From Stercoripulliclostridium_A sp045535235 (GTDB lineage Bacteria; Bacillota; Clostridia; Christensenellales; DTU072), in NCBI GenBank assembly GCA_045535235.1, contig JAZSLG010000030.1, forward strand, positions 1 through 10,035: a stretch of DNA of 10,035 nt. The letters are read 5' to 3'. The translations under genes and the position numbers were made by a program. Shown piece by piece: positions 1 through 6,609 of the stretch. A model generated the notes under the pieces. It did no database searches, was not told the origin of the DNA, and worked only from the letters and a program-made list of their open reading frames with translations. Each line of letters begins with the position of its first letter. Within the stretch, counting starts at the first letter, position 1.

Positions 1-144
1 GCTTTGGAAATTAGGAAAACTTTGTATAAAGACAAGCCTTACGACGAAGTAATGATAAAGAATATTACTCGAATTGCGGAGTGTTACGAGGCGCTTGGTA
101 ATGAGGAAAAGGCTAAAGAGTATTATTCGCTAATCAAAAAATAA
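1..144 (+). CDS. C-terminal end of a TPR-like protein (partial, 5' end outside window)
   Basis: An open frame runs from the first base of the window to a TAA at 142-144, giving 47 residues. The end of the protein contains ECYEALGNEEKAKEYYSLIK, which matches the pattern of a tetratricopeptide repeat helix pair (small residue, aromatic and Gly-Asn turn, then a second amphipathic helix with A..YY). TPRs are protein-interaction scaffolds, so the missing N-terminal part decides the real function. A strong intrinsic terminator follows 20 bp after the stop, so this gene ends a transcription unit and is probably not co-transcribed with the LRR genes downstream. The TPR reading is moderately supported because only one repeat is visible. 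Confidence 0.7.
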   Translation, partial: ALEIRKTLYKDKPYDEVMIKNITRIAECYEALGNEEKAKEYYSLIKK

Positions 145-164
145 CGGTATATTTTCATTTTAGT

Positions 165-192
165 AAAAAGCCCTCCGATGGGGGGCTTTTTT
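165..192 (+). terminator. Intrinsic terminator after the TPR-like gene
   Basis: AAAAAGCCCTCC (165-176) pairs with GGGGGGCTTTTT (180-191) around a GAT loop, with one T-G wobble, and a run of six T ends the hairpin. The A-tract on the 5' arm means that it could also work on the - strand. It separates the upstream gene from the promoter at 271-299. Confidence 0.93.
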
Positions 193-263
193 GTGCCTTA
201 AATTTTTGTAAAAAATACGGGATTTTATTACTTATTATATACTACTTATATTATTAATATAAA

Positions 264-279
264 TTGTGTCTTGACACAA
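264..279. promoter_or_regulatory. Inverted repeat overlapping the -35 box (candidate operator)
   Basis: TTGTGTC (264-270) and GACACAA (273-279) form a perfect 7+7 bp inverted repeat around a TT spacer. The right arm contains most of the -35 hexamer of the promoter at 271-299, so a dimeric protein bound here would block RNA polymerase. No regulator gene is visible in the window. The role as operator is inferred from position and symmetry only. Confidence 0.4.
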
Positions 280-299
280 TAGAGGGAATAACCTATAAT
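271..299 (+). promoter_or_regulatory. Consensus sigma70/sigmaA-type promoter of the LRR operon
   Basis: A perfect -35 TTGACA (271-276) and a perfect -10 TATAAT (294-299) are separated by exactly 17 bp. The predicted transcription start is near 306, giving a 5' leader of about 37 nt before the ATG at 343. A second inverted repeat, CCTATA (292-297) with TATAGG (305-310), overlaps the -10 box and the start site. Such a strong promoter suggests high expression when not repressed. The 145-342 gap holds this promoter and the upstream terminator and no gene. Confidence 0.88.
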
Positions 300-342
300 T
301 TTAGTATAGGGGATTACCCGAGTTTTACTATGGAGAAAGGAT

Positions 343-1827
343 ATGGCAAACATTATAAAAGATACCTTTAACGTTGAGTATCTTATTAAAAGAGATAAGA
401 CACTAGAAGTTTACAAATGCGAACAAGAATTGGCTTCCTACGAAATACCCGATAATATTAACGGTATGGACGTAACTAGTATAGGTAAGTATGCCTTCAA
501 GGGAAACAAAGCGCTTGTTAGCCTTATTATTCCCGATACCGTTTTATCAATAGATAACGGTGCTTTCATTTTCTGTAAAGAGTTAACCGATTTGACGTTA
601 GGCAAGAAAATTGTAGATATTGGAGATAATGCTTTTGCATTCTGTTTTAAGCTTATCGATTTGGTTATTCCTTCCAGCGTTAAAAATATTGGTAAGAGGG
701 CGTTTGCATTTTGTAGGAGTATAAAGGAAATAAAGGTTCCCGATAGTGTGGAAGTAATTGGCGGAAAGGCTTTTTATGGTTGTGCTAATATGCGTTCCGT
801 GGAAATTAAGAATACCATAAAAATTATTGGCAAAAAGGCATTTTATGGTTGTGGTATAGAGGACGCTAATATACCTGCTATTGCAATAAACACCATGTCC
901 AGGTCAAAATTCAAGTCCCTAATTATTACCAGTGGGGATAGGATTGGCAACAAGGAGTTTTACAAATGCTCAAAACTCCAAAGCATATCTTTACCTTCCG
1001 ACATAGTTAGCATAGGTAAGAGTGCCTTTGAGGGTTGCAAGAGCCTTGCTAATATTGATATTCCTGCTTTTAGCAAGAGCATAGGCAAAAAGGCTTTCTA
1101 TGATTGTGAGAGTTTGACCCAAATATTCATACCCGGCTCGGTTGTTAGTGTGGGTGATTATGCTTTTGCAAAGTGTAGGGGTCTTTCCCACGTGGAAGTT
1201 GATAACGGTACCAAGAACATTGGCGAATATGCCTTCAAAGATTGTGATAGTTTGGCATCCATTTATCTTAGTTCAAATTTGGAAAACGTTGGCGACGGTG
1301 CTTTCTATGGTTGCAATAGTTTGTCATCGGTTAGCATACCCAACACCGTAACAAGTATAGGCGACTACGCATTTTACGGTTGCACTTCTTTGATGAAATT
1401 GGATTTGGGTATAAATATAATCAGTATTGGTATGGATGCTTTCTATGGTTGCAAGGGCTTGACCAGTCTTTATATACCCGACTCGGTCTTAACCCTGGGT
1501 GACGGCGCATTCTATGACTGTGATAGTATAACGAACGTGACTTTGGGATGCAATTTGACCTCTATAGGTAAGCAAGTATTCTACAACTGCTCTATAATTC
1601 CTTGCATAGAAATTCCCGATAACACAACTAGTATCGGTAGTGAAGCATTTTATAACTGCGCTAGTTTGATATACGTTTCTCTAGGCTCAAATATATCTAA
1701 TATCGAAAAGAAGGCCTTCGCGAAATGCACTAGGCTTGCTACCGTTGAGAATAAATCTACCCTAAAGATAAGGAGAAGGTCTTCAAGATTTGGTGGCGTA
1801 GCTTCCTATGCAAGAGTGGTAAAATAA
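343..1827 (+). CDS. BspA-type leucine-rich-repeat protein, no signal peptide
   Basis: This 494-residue protein consists almost entirely of BspA-type (LRR_5) repeats of about 23 residues, with the pattern IPxxVxSIGxxAFxxCxxL. About 18 clear SIG..AF units run from residue 45 to 470, after a short N-terminal cap ending in EIPDNINGMDVTSIG. Around residues 172-210 one unit is replaced by an irregular stretch (NIPAIAI...SKFKSLIITSG..IG), a variant I have seen in other BspA-like proteins. The last 24 residues form a basic tail (KIRRRSSRF...). BspA repeats in known proteins mediate binding to host or bacterial partners, usually at the surface. Here there is no signal peptide, membrane segment or anchor, so a cytoplasmic location is inferred. 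The start is supported by GGAGAAAGG at 332-340. It is the first gene after the consensus promoter, and the next LRR gene starts 37 bp downstream. Confidence 0.93.
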   Translation: MANIIKDTFNVEYLIKRDKTLEVYKCEQELASYEIPDNINGMDVTSIGKYAFKGNKALVSLIIPDTVLSIDNGAFIFCKELTDLTLGKKIVDIGDNAFAFCFKLIDLVIPSSVKNIGKRAFAFCRSIKEIKVPDSVEVIGGKAFYGCANMRSVEIKNTIKIIGKKAFYGCGIEDANIPAIAINTMSRSKFKSLIITSGDRIGNKEFYKCSKLQSISLPSDIVSIGKSAFEGCKSLANIDIPAFSKSIGKKAFYDCESLTQIFIPGSVVSVGDYAFAKCRGLSHVEVDNGTKNIGEYAFKDCDSLASIYLSSNLENVGDGAFYGCNSLSSVSIPNTVTSIGDYAFYGCTSLMKLDLGINIISIGMDAFYGCKGLTSLYIPDSVLTLGDGAFYDCDSITNVTLGCNLTSIGKQVFYNCSIIPCIEIPDNTTSIGSEAFYNCASLIYVSLGSNISNIEKKAFAKCTRLATVENKSTLKIRRRSSRFGGVASYARVVK

Positions 1828-1864
1828 CGTTTAGCCTTTGTAAAGGACAAGGATTTTTATAAAA

Positions 1865-3934
1865 ATGCAAGAAATCATAGATAAACAAGGGATTGTATAC
1901 AAATCCATTGGTGTTGGTAAGCTGGAAGTGGTAGGCTACAAAGGCCTAGACTTCTACTTGGAAATACCTTCCAGATACAAACTACAAAAAGTCGTAAGCA
2001 TCGGTGACGATGCTTTTGATGATTGCGTCGGATTAGTGGGTATTAAAATCCCTAGTACCGTTAGTCACGTAGGGAGATCTTGCTTTAGTAGATGCATTAA
2101 CCTAACGACCATCAACGTTGATATAGATAATGAAAATTATCAATCGATAGATGGTAATTTATACACCGCTGGCTGTAGGGAACTTGTTCAATACGCCATT
2201 GGAAAAGATGACGAAACATATACGTTGCCTAAGCATGTAATTAGCATTAAAAGCACTGCTTTTTATGGTAATACCGCGCTAAAAAACATATTTGTTGAAA
2301 ATGACACGGTGTTTGAGAGTATAGACGGCGTTTTGTACGGTAAATCGTATGACTACATGTTAGCAAAGTATCCGTCGGGTAGGACTTTAGAGGAATATAC
2401 GGTTCCCGAAGGGGTTACTAAGATTTGTGGTTCGGCATTTGCATATTGCAAAAATCTTAAGAAAATAAAACTAGCTAACACTACGGAAACTATAAACAGT
2501 AATGCATTCCAAGATTGTACAAATTTGAGTGAAATTGTAATTCCCTCTGCGGTAAAAGAAATAAAAAAGTATGCTTTTTGGGGTTGCAAGAACTTGAAAA
2601 CCGTGTACAATTTGTCGGGCTTGGATATTAAAAAAGGGGATACCGAAAACGGATACGTTGGGTATTATGCGGAAAAAATACTTACCACTTTGGAAGACCC
2701 CGACTTTAAGGTTGATAACGGGAAGTTAATCTCTTATAAAGGTAAGGGCGGTAACGTCGTTATTCCCAGTTACGTTAGCGTTATTGGTGGAAATGCATTT
2801 TCTTTTAATAGTAGTATAACTTCGATTACCATACCAAACTCGGTCAAAGATATAGAGTACCCGGCTTTTGACGGTTGCAAGGGCTTAAAGAAAATATTTA
2901 TACCTGCATCAGTGGAAAATATAGACGGCCCGGTTTTTATTAGGTGTACCAATTTGGAGCAAATTGAGGTAGATGCTAAAAACCCGAAATATTGCTCGCT
3001 AGAGGGTAATTTGTACCTTAAAGATGGCACGCAACTAATCCAGTATGCGGTAGGTAAAAAGGATAGCAAATACCTTTTGCCCAAAACGGTAAGTAGTATG
3101 AAGATTTACGCCTTTTTCGGCAATACTAATTTGAAAGAAATTTTGGTAGAAAAGAAGGGCTTTTTCGTAAGTATCGACGGCAACTTGTATAGCGAATATG
3201 GTAAATTGCTATTGCAATACGCTTGTGGCAAGACGGAAGAAGAGTTTACCATTCCAAACGGCGTAAGGGAAACGGCAGGGGGAGCTTTTTCCCATTGTAA
3301 ATACTTAAAAAAGGTTAACGTTCCCGATTCGGTTGAAAGTATAGGTTATAATTCTTTCCAAGAATGTACTAGTTTGGAAGAAATAGTGATACCCTCCTCG
3401 GTGAAAGAGATACAAAAGAATGCTTTTTGGGGTTGCAAAAACTTGAAAACCGTGTACAATTTGTCGGGCTTGGACATCAAAAAAGGCGCTGATACGCACG
3501 GTTACGTAGCAAAATACGCTGAAAAAGTGTTTGATGATTTACCTTCAAATACGATTTCCATTTTTGACTTTGAAGCAACTCCCGAAAGAGTTATTGGTAA
3601 CAATTTTAAGGTTGCAGGTGAAATACTGGTTTCCTATATTGGCTACGAGGACGTCGTAGTTATTCCAAGTGGCATAAAAGCCATATTAAAGGATGCTTTC
3701 AAGGGTAAAAACCTTTCTATATTGGTAATACCCCAAAGCGTAATGTTAATTGAGGAAGATGCTTTTGCGGAGTGTTACGCTCTTAGCGAAGTAATATTCG
3801 AGCCGGACAGTAAACTAGTAAAACTAGGTGAGTATGCTTTCTACAAATGCACGGAATTAAAAGCCATAAATTTACCCAAATCGGTGGAAAAAGGTAATGC
3901 TTTTGTGGGATGTGACAAATTATTATTATGCTAA
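1865..3934 (+). CDS. BspA-type leucine-rich-repeat protein with internal duplication
   Basis: A 689-residue protein of LRR_5/BspA repeats, again without signal peptide or anchor. It is modular: a header of the type L.SYKG....VVIPS appears near residues 19-36, 281-302 and 581-602, each followed by SIG..AF repeats. Modules 1 and 2 (about 1-280 and 281-580) are full copies; module 3 stops after two or three repeats. Each full module carries non-LRR insertions of the SIDGNLY...LVQYAIGK..E.Y.LP type (residues 94-121 and 378-405), which are common in this family. Each also carries a conserved stretch, FWGCKNLKTVYNLSGLDIKK (238-257 and 521-540). AAGGA upstream at about 1849-1853 is a usable ribosome site 11 nt before the ATG. 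The tail (CDKLLLC) ends abruptly on an incomplete repeat. It lies 37 bp after the first LRR gene and is probably co-transcribed with it. The binding partner is unknown. Confidence 0.92.
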   Translation: MQEIIDKQGIVYKSIGVGKLEVVGYKGLDFYLEIPSRYKLQKVVSIGDDAFDDCVGLVGIKIPSTVSHVGRSCFSRCINLTTINVDIDNENYQSIDGNLYTAGCRELVQYAIGKDDETYTLPKHVISIKSTAFYGNTALKNIFVENDTVFESIDGVLYGKSYDYMLAKYPSGRTLEEYTVPEGVTKICGSAFAYCKNLKKIKLANTTETINSNAFQDCTNLSEIVIPSAVKEIKKYAFWGCKNLKTVYNLSGLDIKKGDTENGYVGYYAEKILTTLEDPDFKVDNGKLISYKGKGGNVVIPSYVSVIGGNAFSFNSSITSITIPNSVKDIEYPAFDGCKGLKKIFIPASVENIDGPVFIRCTNLEQIEVDAKNPKYCSLEGNLYLKDGTQLIQYAVGKKDSKYLLPKTVSSMKIYAFFGNTNLKEILVEKKGFFVSIDGNLYSEYGKLLLQYACGKTEEEFTIPNGVRETAGGAFSHCKYLKKVNVPDSVESIGYNSFQECTSLEEIVIPSSVKEIQKNAFWGCKNLKTVYNLSGLDIKKGADTHGYVAKYAEKVFDDLPSNTISIFDFEATPERVIGNNFKVAGEILVSYIGYEDVVVIPSGIKAILKDAFKGKNLSILVIPQSVMLIEEDAFAECYALSEVIFEPDSKLVKLGEYAFYKCTELKAINLPKSVEKGNAFVGCDKLLLC
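2572..2625 (+). repeat. 54-bp direct repeat, copy 1 (inside the second LRR gene)
   Basis: This segment recurs at 3421-3474 with a single mismatch (G at 2590, A in the other copy). The offset is 849 bp, exactly 283 codons, so it marks an in-frame duplication of a whole LRR module. The flanking parts of the two modules are much more diverged, which makes the near-identity here stand out. Confidence 0.9.
3421..3474 (+). repeat. 54-bp direct repeat, copy 2 (inside the second LRR gene)
   Basis: Second copy of the segment at 2572-2625, differing at one base. It encodes the same FWGCKNLKTVYNLSGLD stretch. The identity at synonymous sites suggests recent duplication, gene conversion or slippage between the copies. 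Confidence 0.9.
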
Positions 3935-3991
3935 AACAAGTAATATAAACGATTAAAAGTTAAAATAATCAAACGATTTAGTGGGGAAATA

Positions 3992-4018
3992 CGACAATAA
4001 TACTATTATTACGTGTCG
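3992..4018 (+). other. Small AT-rich hairpin between the LRR and lipoprotein genes
   Basis: AATAATA (3996-4002) and TATTATT (4004-4010) form a perfect 7+7 bp inverted repeat around one base. Outside it CGAC (3992-3995) can pair with GTCG (4015-4018), leaving ACGT bulged. There is no T-tract, so it is not a typical terminator; it could be an mRNA-stability or attenuation element, or chance in AT-rich DNA. It lies in the 136-bp gap 3935-4070, where no convincing promoter was seen. Confidence 0.3.
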
Positions 4019-4059
4019 CCTTTACGATATGAATAATGGTAATTTGTCTTTAGTAAAAA

Positions 4060-4067
4060 GGGAGGGG
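4060..4067 (+). promoter_or_regulatory. Ribosome binding site deciding the lipoprotein start
   Basis: GGGAGGGG sits just before the ATG at 4071, with 5 nt between the GGGAGG core and the start codon. The earlier in-frame GTG at 3981 has no such site and would place 30 polar residues in front of the signal peptide, so 4071 is the better start. Confidence 0.85.
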
Positions 4068-4070
4068 TAT

Positions 4071-5636
4071 ATGATAATAAAATCAAAGATTGCAAGGGTG
4101 GTAATCGTAATTTTGGTTTTAACTCTAATGCTTTGTTTGTGCGCTTGTAATGAAATAGAAGCCGGGTTGAAAGATTTTGTCGATTCAACCTATAACCCAC
4201 CAACACACACAGGGCAGGGTGACAAAAAGCCCTCAAGCTCCGGTAATCAAGATGAAATTGGAGATAAAGAGCCGGAAACGGAAAGTCCCGACACGGAAAC
4301 TCCCGACACGGAAGATCCGGACACGGAAAAAACCGAAGAGGATTATAAGGCTGAGTGCCTAATTAAACTTGAGGAAATCGCACTTCTTGCTGCTCAAAAA
4401 GGGAATCTTGAAGAAACAATATCCAATATTCAAAATTTAGTTTACAACGTTGATGACGGAACGTTATATTTCCATGCTGACGCAACGGGGCAATCAAGAC
4501 CGGTTAATTATTTCTATGCGGTATACATAGAAAAGGAGCCTGATTTCTCAACGTATAAAGAGGCGCTTGAGGTATTTGAAGAACTTGCTGGTCCGTTAAA
4601 AGATAATAGTCTGAGTTTGGAAGAATGCAATATGCTTAGAAGCCGACGCAATGCTCTAAAAGGGCTTATTGATCCGGTGGGGCCGGAAAAATATGAAGCT
4701 CTTTGTGGTTTAATTGAAGAAAGATGCGGGGAAGGAAGCCGTGTTCTTTGGATAAATCCTTTTATGAAAATTGGCAATGAAGCAGAAGCAGAGTTTAAAG
4801 TTATTTGCAATGGAAAAGTTTTCAGAGGAGTAAGCAAATTAGAAGGAATAACCAAGGCTCTTATACCACCGGCATACGTTGATTATGCGTTGGAGAATAC
4901 CGATAGTTTTTCTTTGGAGTTGGAGGAGCCAACTGCAATTGATTATATTAGCTTTGAGGACTTTATTAAAGAGGCAATGGAAAAAGCCGAAGAAGAGAAT
5001 TGCAAAAAAGAGTGCGAAAAGTTACTTTTAGAAATTGCAGAAACTTCGGCAAGGAAAGATCTGGAAAGAGGGGAAACCTTTGAAGGAATTTCGGAATTGA
5101 TATTTAATGCAAAAAATGGTACCATATTTTGCTTTGCCGATTTTAAAGGTCAAACCACAAGAACCTATTATTGTCACGTTCTTTTAGATACAACTTTAAC
5201 AGCCACGTCCTATAAAGAGGCTTTAGAAGAACTCCAAGGCATTTTGGAAAATGGAATATTGCCACTTACAAGATTTGGTACTATAAAAAATGATATAGAT
5301 GCTGAAACGTATGACAAACTTTGCGATTATCTTGTAAACGAAAAAGGTGTTGACAAGGTTATTAATATAGGTGCATTTTCTAAAAGTCTAACTAAAGGAA
5401 AAGCGGACTTAAATGTATTAAAAGATGGAAAAATATATCAGTCTAGCATGTTGTCTACAAATGCATACTTCAACACTCAAATGAAATATATTAATTGGGT
5501 TTTGGGTGACGAATCTGAAACACGTCTTGTTTGGAACGAGAGTGTTTATTTGGAATATCAAACTCTTGATGAACTAATCCAAGAAAACGCGAAAAATGCT
5601 ACCGAGGAAAGCGCGCAAGCTAATAACTTGACGTAA
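4071..5636 (+). CDS. Lipoprotein with two copies of an unrecognised domain
   Basis: The 521-residue protein begins with a type II (lipoprotein) signal: basic MIIKSKIAR, a hydrophobic stretch (residues 10-23) and the lipobox LCAC with the lipidated Cys at 26, so it should be anchored on the outer face of the membrane. Residues 40-90 form a low-complexity Pro/Thr/Asp/Glu linker with PDTET, PDTED and PDTEK units, typical of a spacer through the wall. Two homologous domains of about 200 residues follow (roughly 91-306 and 310-506). They share the order: a helix with KxECxxxLxEIA, then NGT(L/I)xxxAD.xGQ, then SxYKEALExxxxI. I do not recognise this domain. The C-terminus (TEESAQANNL) is polar with no anchor. 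It lies 31 bp before the DUF6273 gene and follows the two LRR genes, so a shared operon is likely. Confidence 0.88.
   Translation: MIIKSKIARVVIVILVLTLMLCLCACNEIEAGLKDFVDSTYNPPTHTGQGDKKPSSSGNQDEIGDKEPETESPDTETPDTEDPDTEKTEEDYKAECLIKLEEIALLAAQKGNLEETISNIQNLVYNVDDGTLYFHADATGQSRPVNYFYAVYIEKEPDFSTYKEALEVFEELAGPLKDNSLSLEECNMLRSRRNALKGLIDPVGPEKYEALCGLIEERCGEGSRVLWINPFMKIGNEAEAEFKVICNGKVFRGVSKLEGITKALIPPAYVDYALENTDSFSLELEEPTAIDYISFEDFIKEAMEKAEEENCKKECEKLLLEIAETSARKDLERGETFEGISELIFNAKNGTIFCFADFKGQTTRTYYCHVLLDTTLTATSYKEALEELQGILENGILPLTRFGTIKNDIDAETYDKLCDYLVNEKGVDKVINIGAFSKSLTKGKADLNVLKDGKIYQSSMLSTNAYFNTQMKYINWVLGDESETRLVWNESVYLEYQTLDELIQENAKNATEESAQANNLT
4286..4330 (+). repeat. Three 15-bp tandem repeats encoding the PDTE linker
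   Basis: Units at 4286-4300, 4301-4315 and 4316-4330 follow the pattern TCCCGACACGGAANN, with one C/G change in the third unit; the preceding 15 bp (4271-4285, GCCGGAAACGGAAAG) look like a diverged fourth copy. Each unit is 5 codons (PDTE plus one variable residue), so copy number could change by slippage without breaking the frame and would change the length of the cell-surface spacer. Confidence 0.85.
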
Positions 5637-5667
5637 GATAAATAAATTAAACTTTGATAAAGGGGAA

Positions 5668-6567
5668 ATGAATTACAATAATATGGAAAAAACCTACGTT
5701 AGAGAGGGAGAATACCTCTATTTTGGTACTTATCCGCAAACCGAGGTCAGTGACGAGGTAATCTTGAGTGCGCTTAACGAAAGTGTTGGTAAACTACCTA
5801 CTTCGTCCAATAGTGCTTCTTGGGCTTCTTACGGCTATTATATTGAAAGAAATCTTAGTAACGATGCTTGGTATATTGACAAAGAGTACAAGGACGAAAA
5901 GTATCGCGGAGTATACTTTACCTCATACCGCCCCGACGATACGACCTCTACGAGCTGTGCCGATAACTCTCGCCAGTACGATAACGGATACGCTTTGAGC
6001 AAGGTATATTGGTTCAAATTTGAGCCTATCAAGTGGAAAATTATTGGTGAAAATGAGGGAAACGCACTTGTGCTAGCCGAACAAATATTGGATTCCGGTG
6101 AGTTTTATCCCTTTGAAAACGGAACGACACAACCTATCAATAATTGGGAGTATAGCAGTATAAGAGAGTGGTTAAACACTACCTTTTATAACACCGCGTT
6201 TAACGACTGGGAAAAGGCTATTATATCAAGAACGGCTTTGGATAATAAGACCACCGCAAAACCCAACGAGGACGGAAGAAATCGTTACGCAACCAACCAA
6301 AACGACACCATAGACAACTTGTTTTTGCTGTCATACAAAGAGGTTAAGAGTCTGGATAACGCACGCCAAAAGGAGGCTACCCATTACGCAAAAGCACAAG
6401 GTGTGGGTGTTAATAATCTAGGAAAGGGTTGGTGGTGGCTACGTTCTCCCTTCTACTTGGATAATAAATACGTAGCGTTTGTGTCCTCGGACGGAAATGC
6501 GGAATTTAATAGGGCTGTAACCAGTACTGCCGAGGGTGTTGTTCCTGCACTTGCAATAAAGCTTTAA
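5668..6567 (+). CDS. DUF6273-type protein, function unknown
   Basis: The 299-residue protein shows the landmark motifs I associate with DUF6273: YFGTYPQTEV (18-27), IKWKII (121-126), WEYSSIREWLNTTF (160-173), DNLFLLSYKEV (216-226), WWWLRSP (255-261) and the closing GVVPALAIKL (290-299, usually VRPAL in the family). The family is widespread in Clostridia and its function is unknown to me. No signal peptide or membrane segment is present, so it is probably cytoplasmic, in contrast with the lipoprotein 31 bp upstream. The start is uncertain: ATG 5668 has AAGGGG only 2 nt upstream, while in-frame ATG 5683 is 17 nt from the same site; neither spacing is ideal. It is the last gene of the putative four-gene operon and is followed by a strong terminator. 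Confidence 0.87.
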   Translation: MNYNNMEKTYVREGEYLYFGTYPQTEVSDEVILSALNESVGKLPTSSNSASWASYGYYIERNLSNDAWYIDKEYKDEKYRGVYFTSYRPDDTTSTSCADNSRQYDNGYALSKVYWFKFEPIKWKIIGENEGNALVLAEQILDSGEFYPFENGTTQPINNWEYSSIREWLNTTFYNTAFNDWEKAIISRTALDNKTTAKPNEDGRNRYATNQNDTIDNLFLLSYKEVKSLDNARQKEATHYAKAQGVGVNNLGKGWWWLRSPFYLDNKYVAFVSSDGNAEFNRAVTSTAEGVVPALAIKL

Positions 6568-6584
6568 TAGGTTTATTAATTATT

Positions 6585-6609
6585 AAAAGAGAGCTATGCT
6601 CTCTTTTTT
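6585..6609. terminator. Bidirectional intrinsic terminator between convergent genes
   Basis: AAAAGAGAGC (6585-6594) and GCTCTCTTTT (6598-6607) form a perfect 10-bp stem with a TAT loop, followed by T to 6609 on the + strand; the A-run on the left gives a T-run on the - strand. It ends the LRR operon on the + strand and the cysteine desulfurase on the - strand. Its right edge overlaps the TAA stop of the desulfurase (6608-6610). Confidence 0.93.

Noticed and set aside
2353..3084. Open frames of 85 and 104 codons opposite the second LRR gene
   Set aside because: Repeat-derived antisense frames: the same codon patterns recur in each LRR unit, keeping the opposite strand open by periodicity.
343..3934. 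CRISPR-like or satellite array suggested by the regular periodicity
   Set aside because: The period of about 69 bp reflects 23-residue LRR units; the DNA units are diverged, in frame and translated.
3981..4070. 30-residue N-terminal extension of the lipoprotein from GTG 3981
   Set aside because: No ribosome site at 3981, while GGGAGGGG precedes ATG 4071, which places a standard lipoprotein signal at the N-terminus.
4514..4855. 113-codon open frame on the - strand inside the lipoprotein gene
   Set aside because: Shadow of a gene with a clear signal peptide, ribosome site and internal domain repeat; the antisense product has only low-complexity composition.
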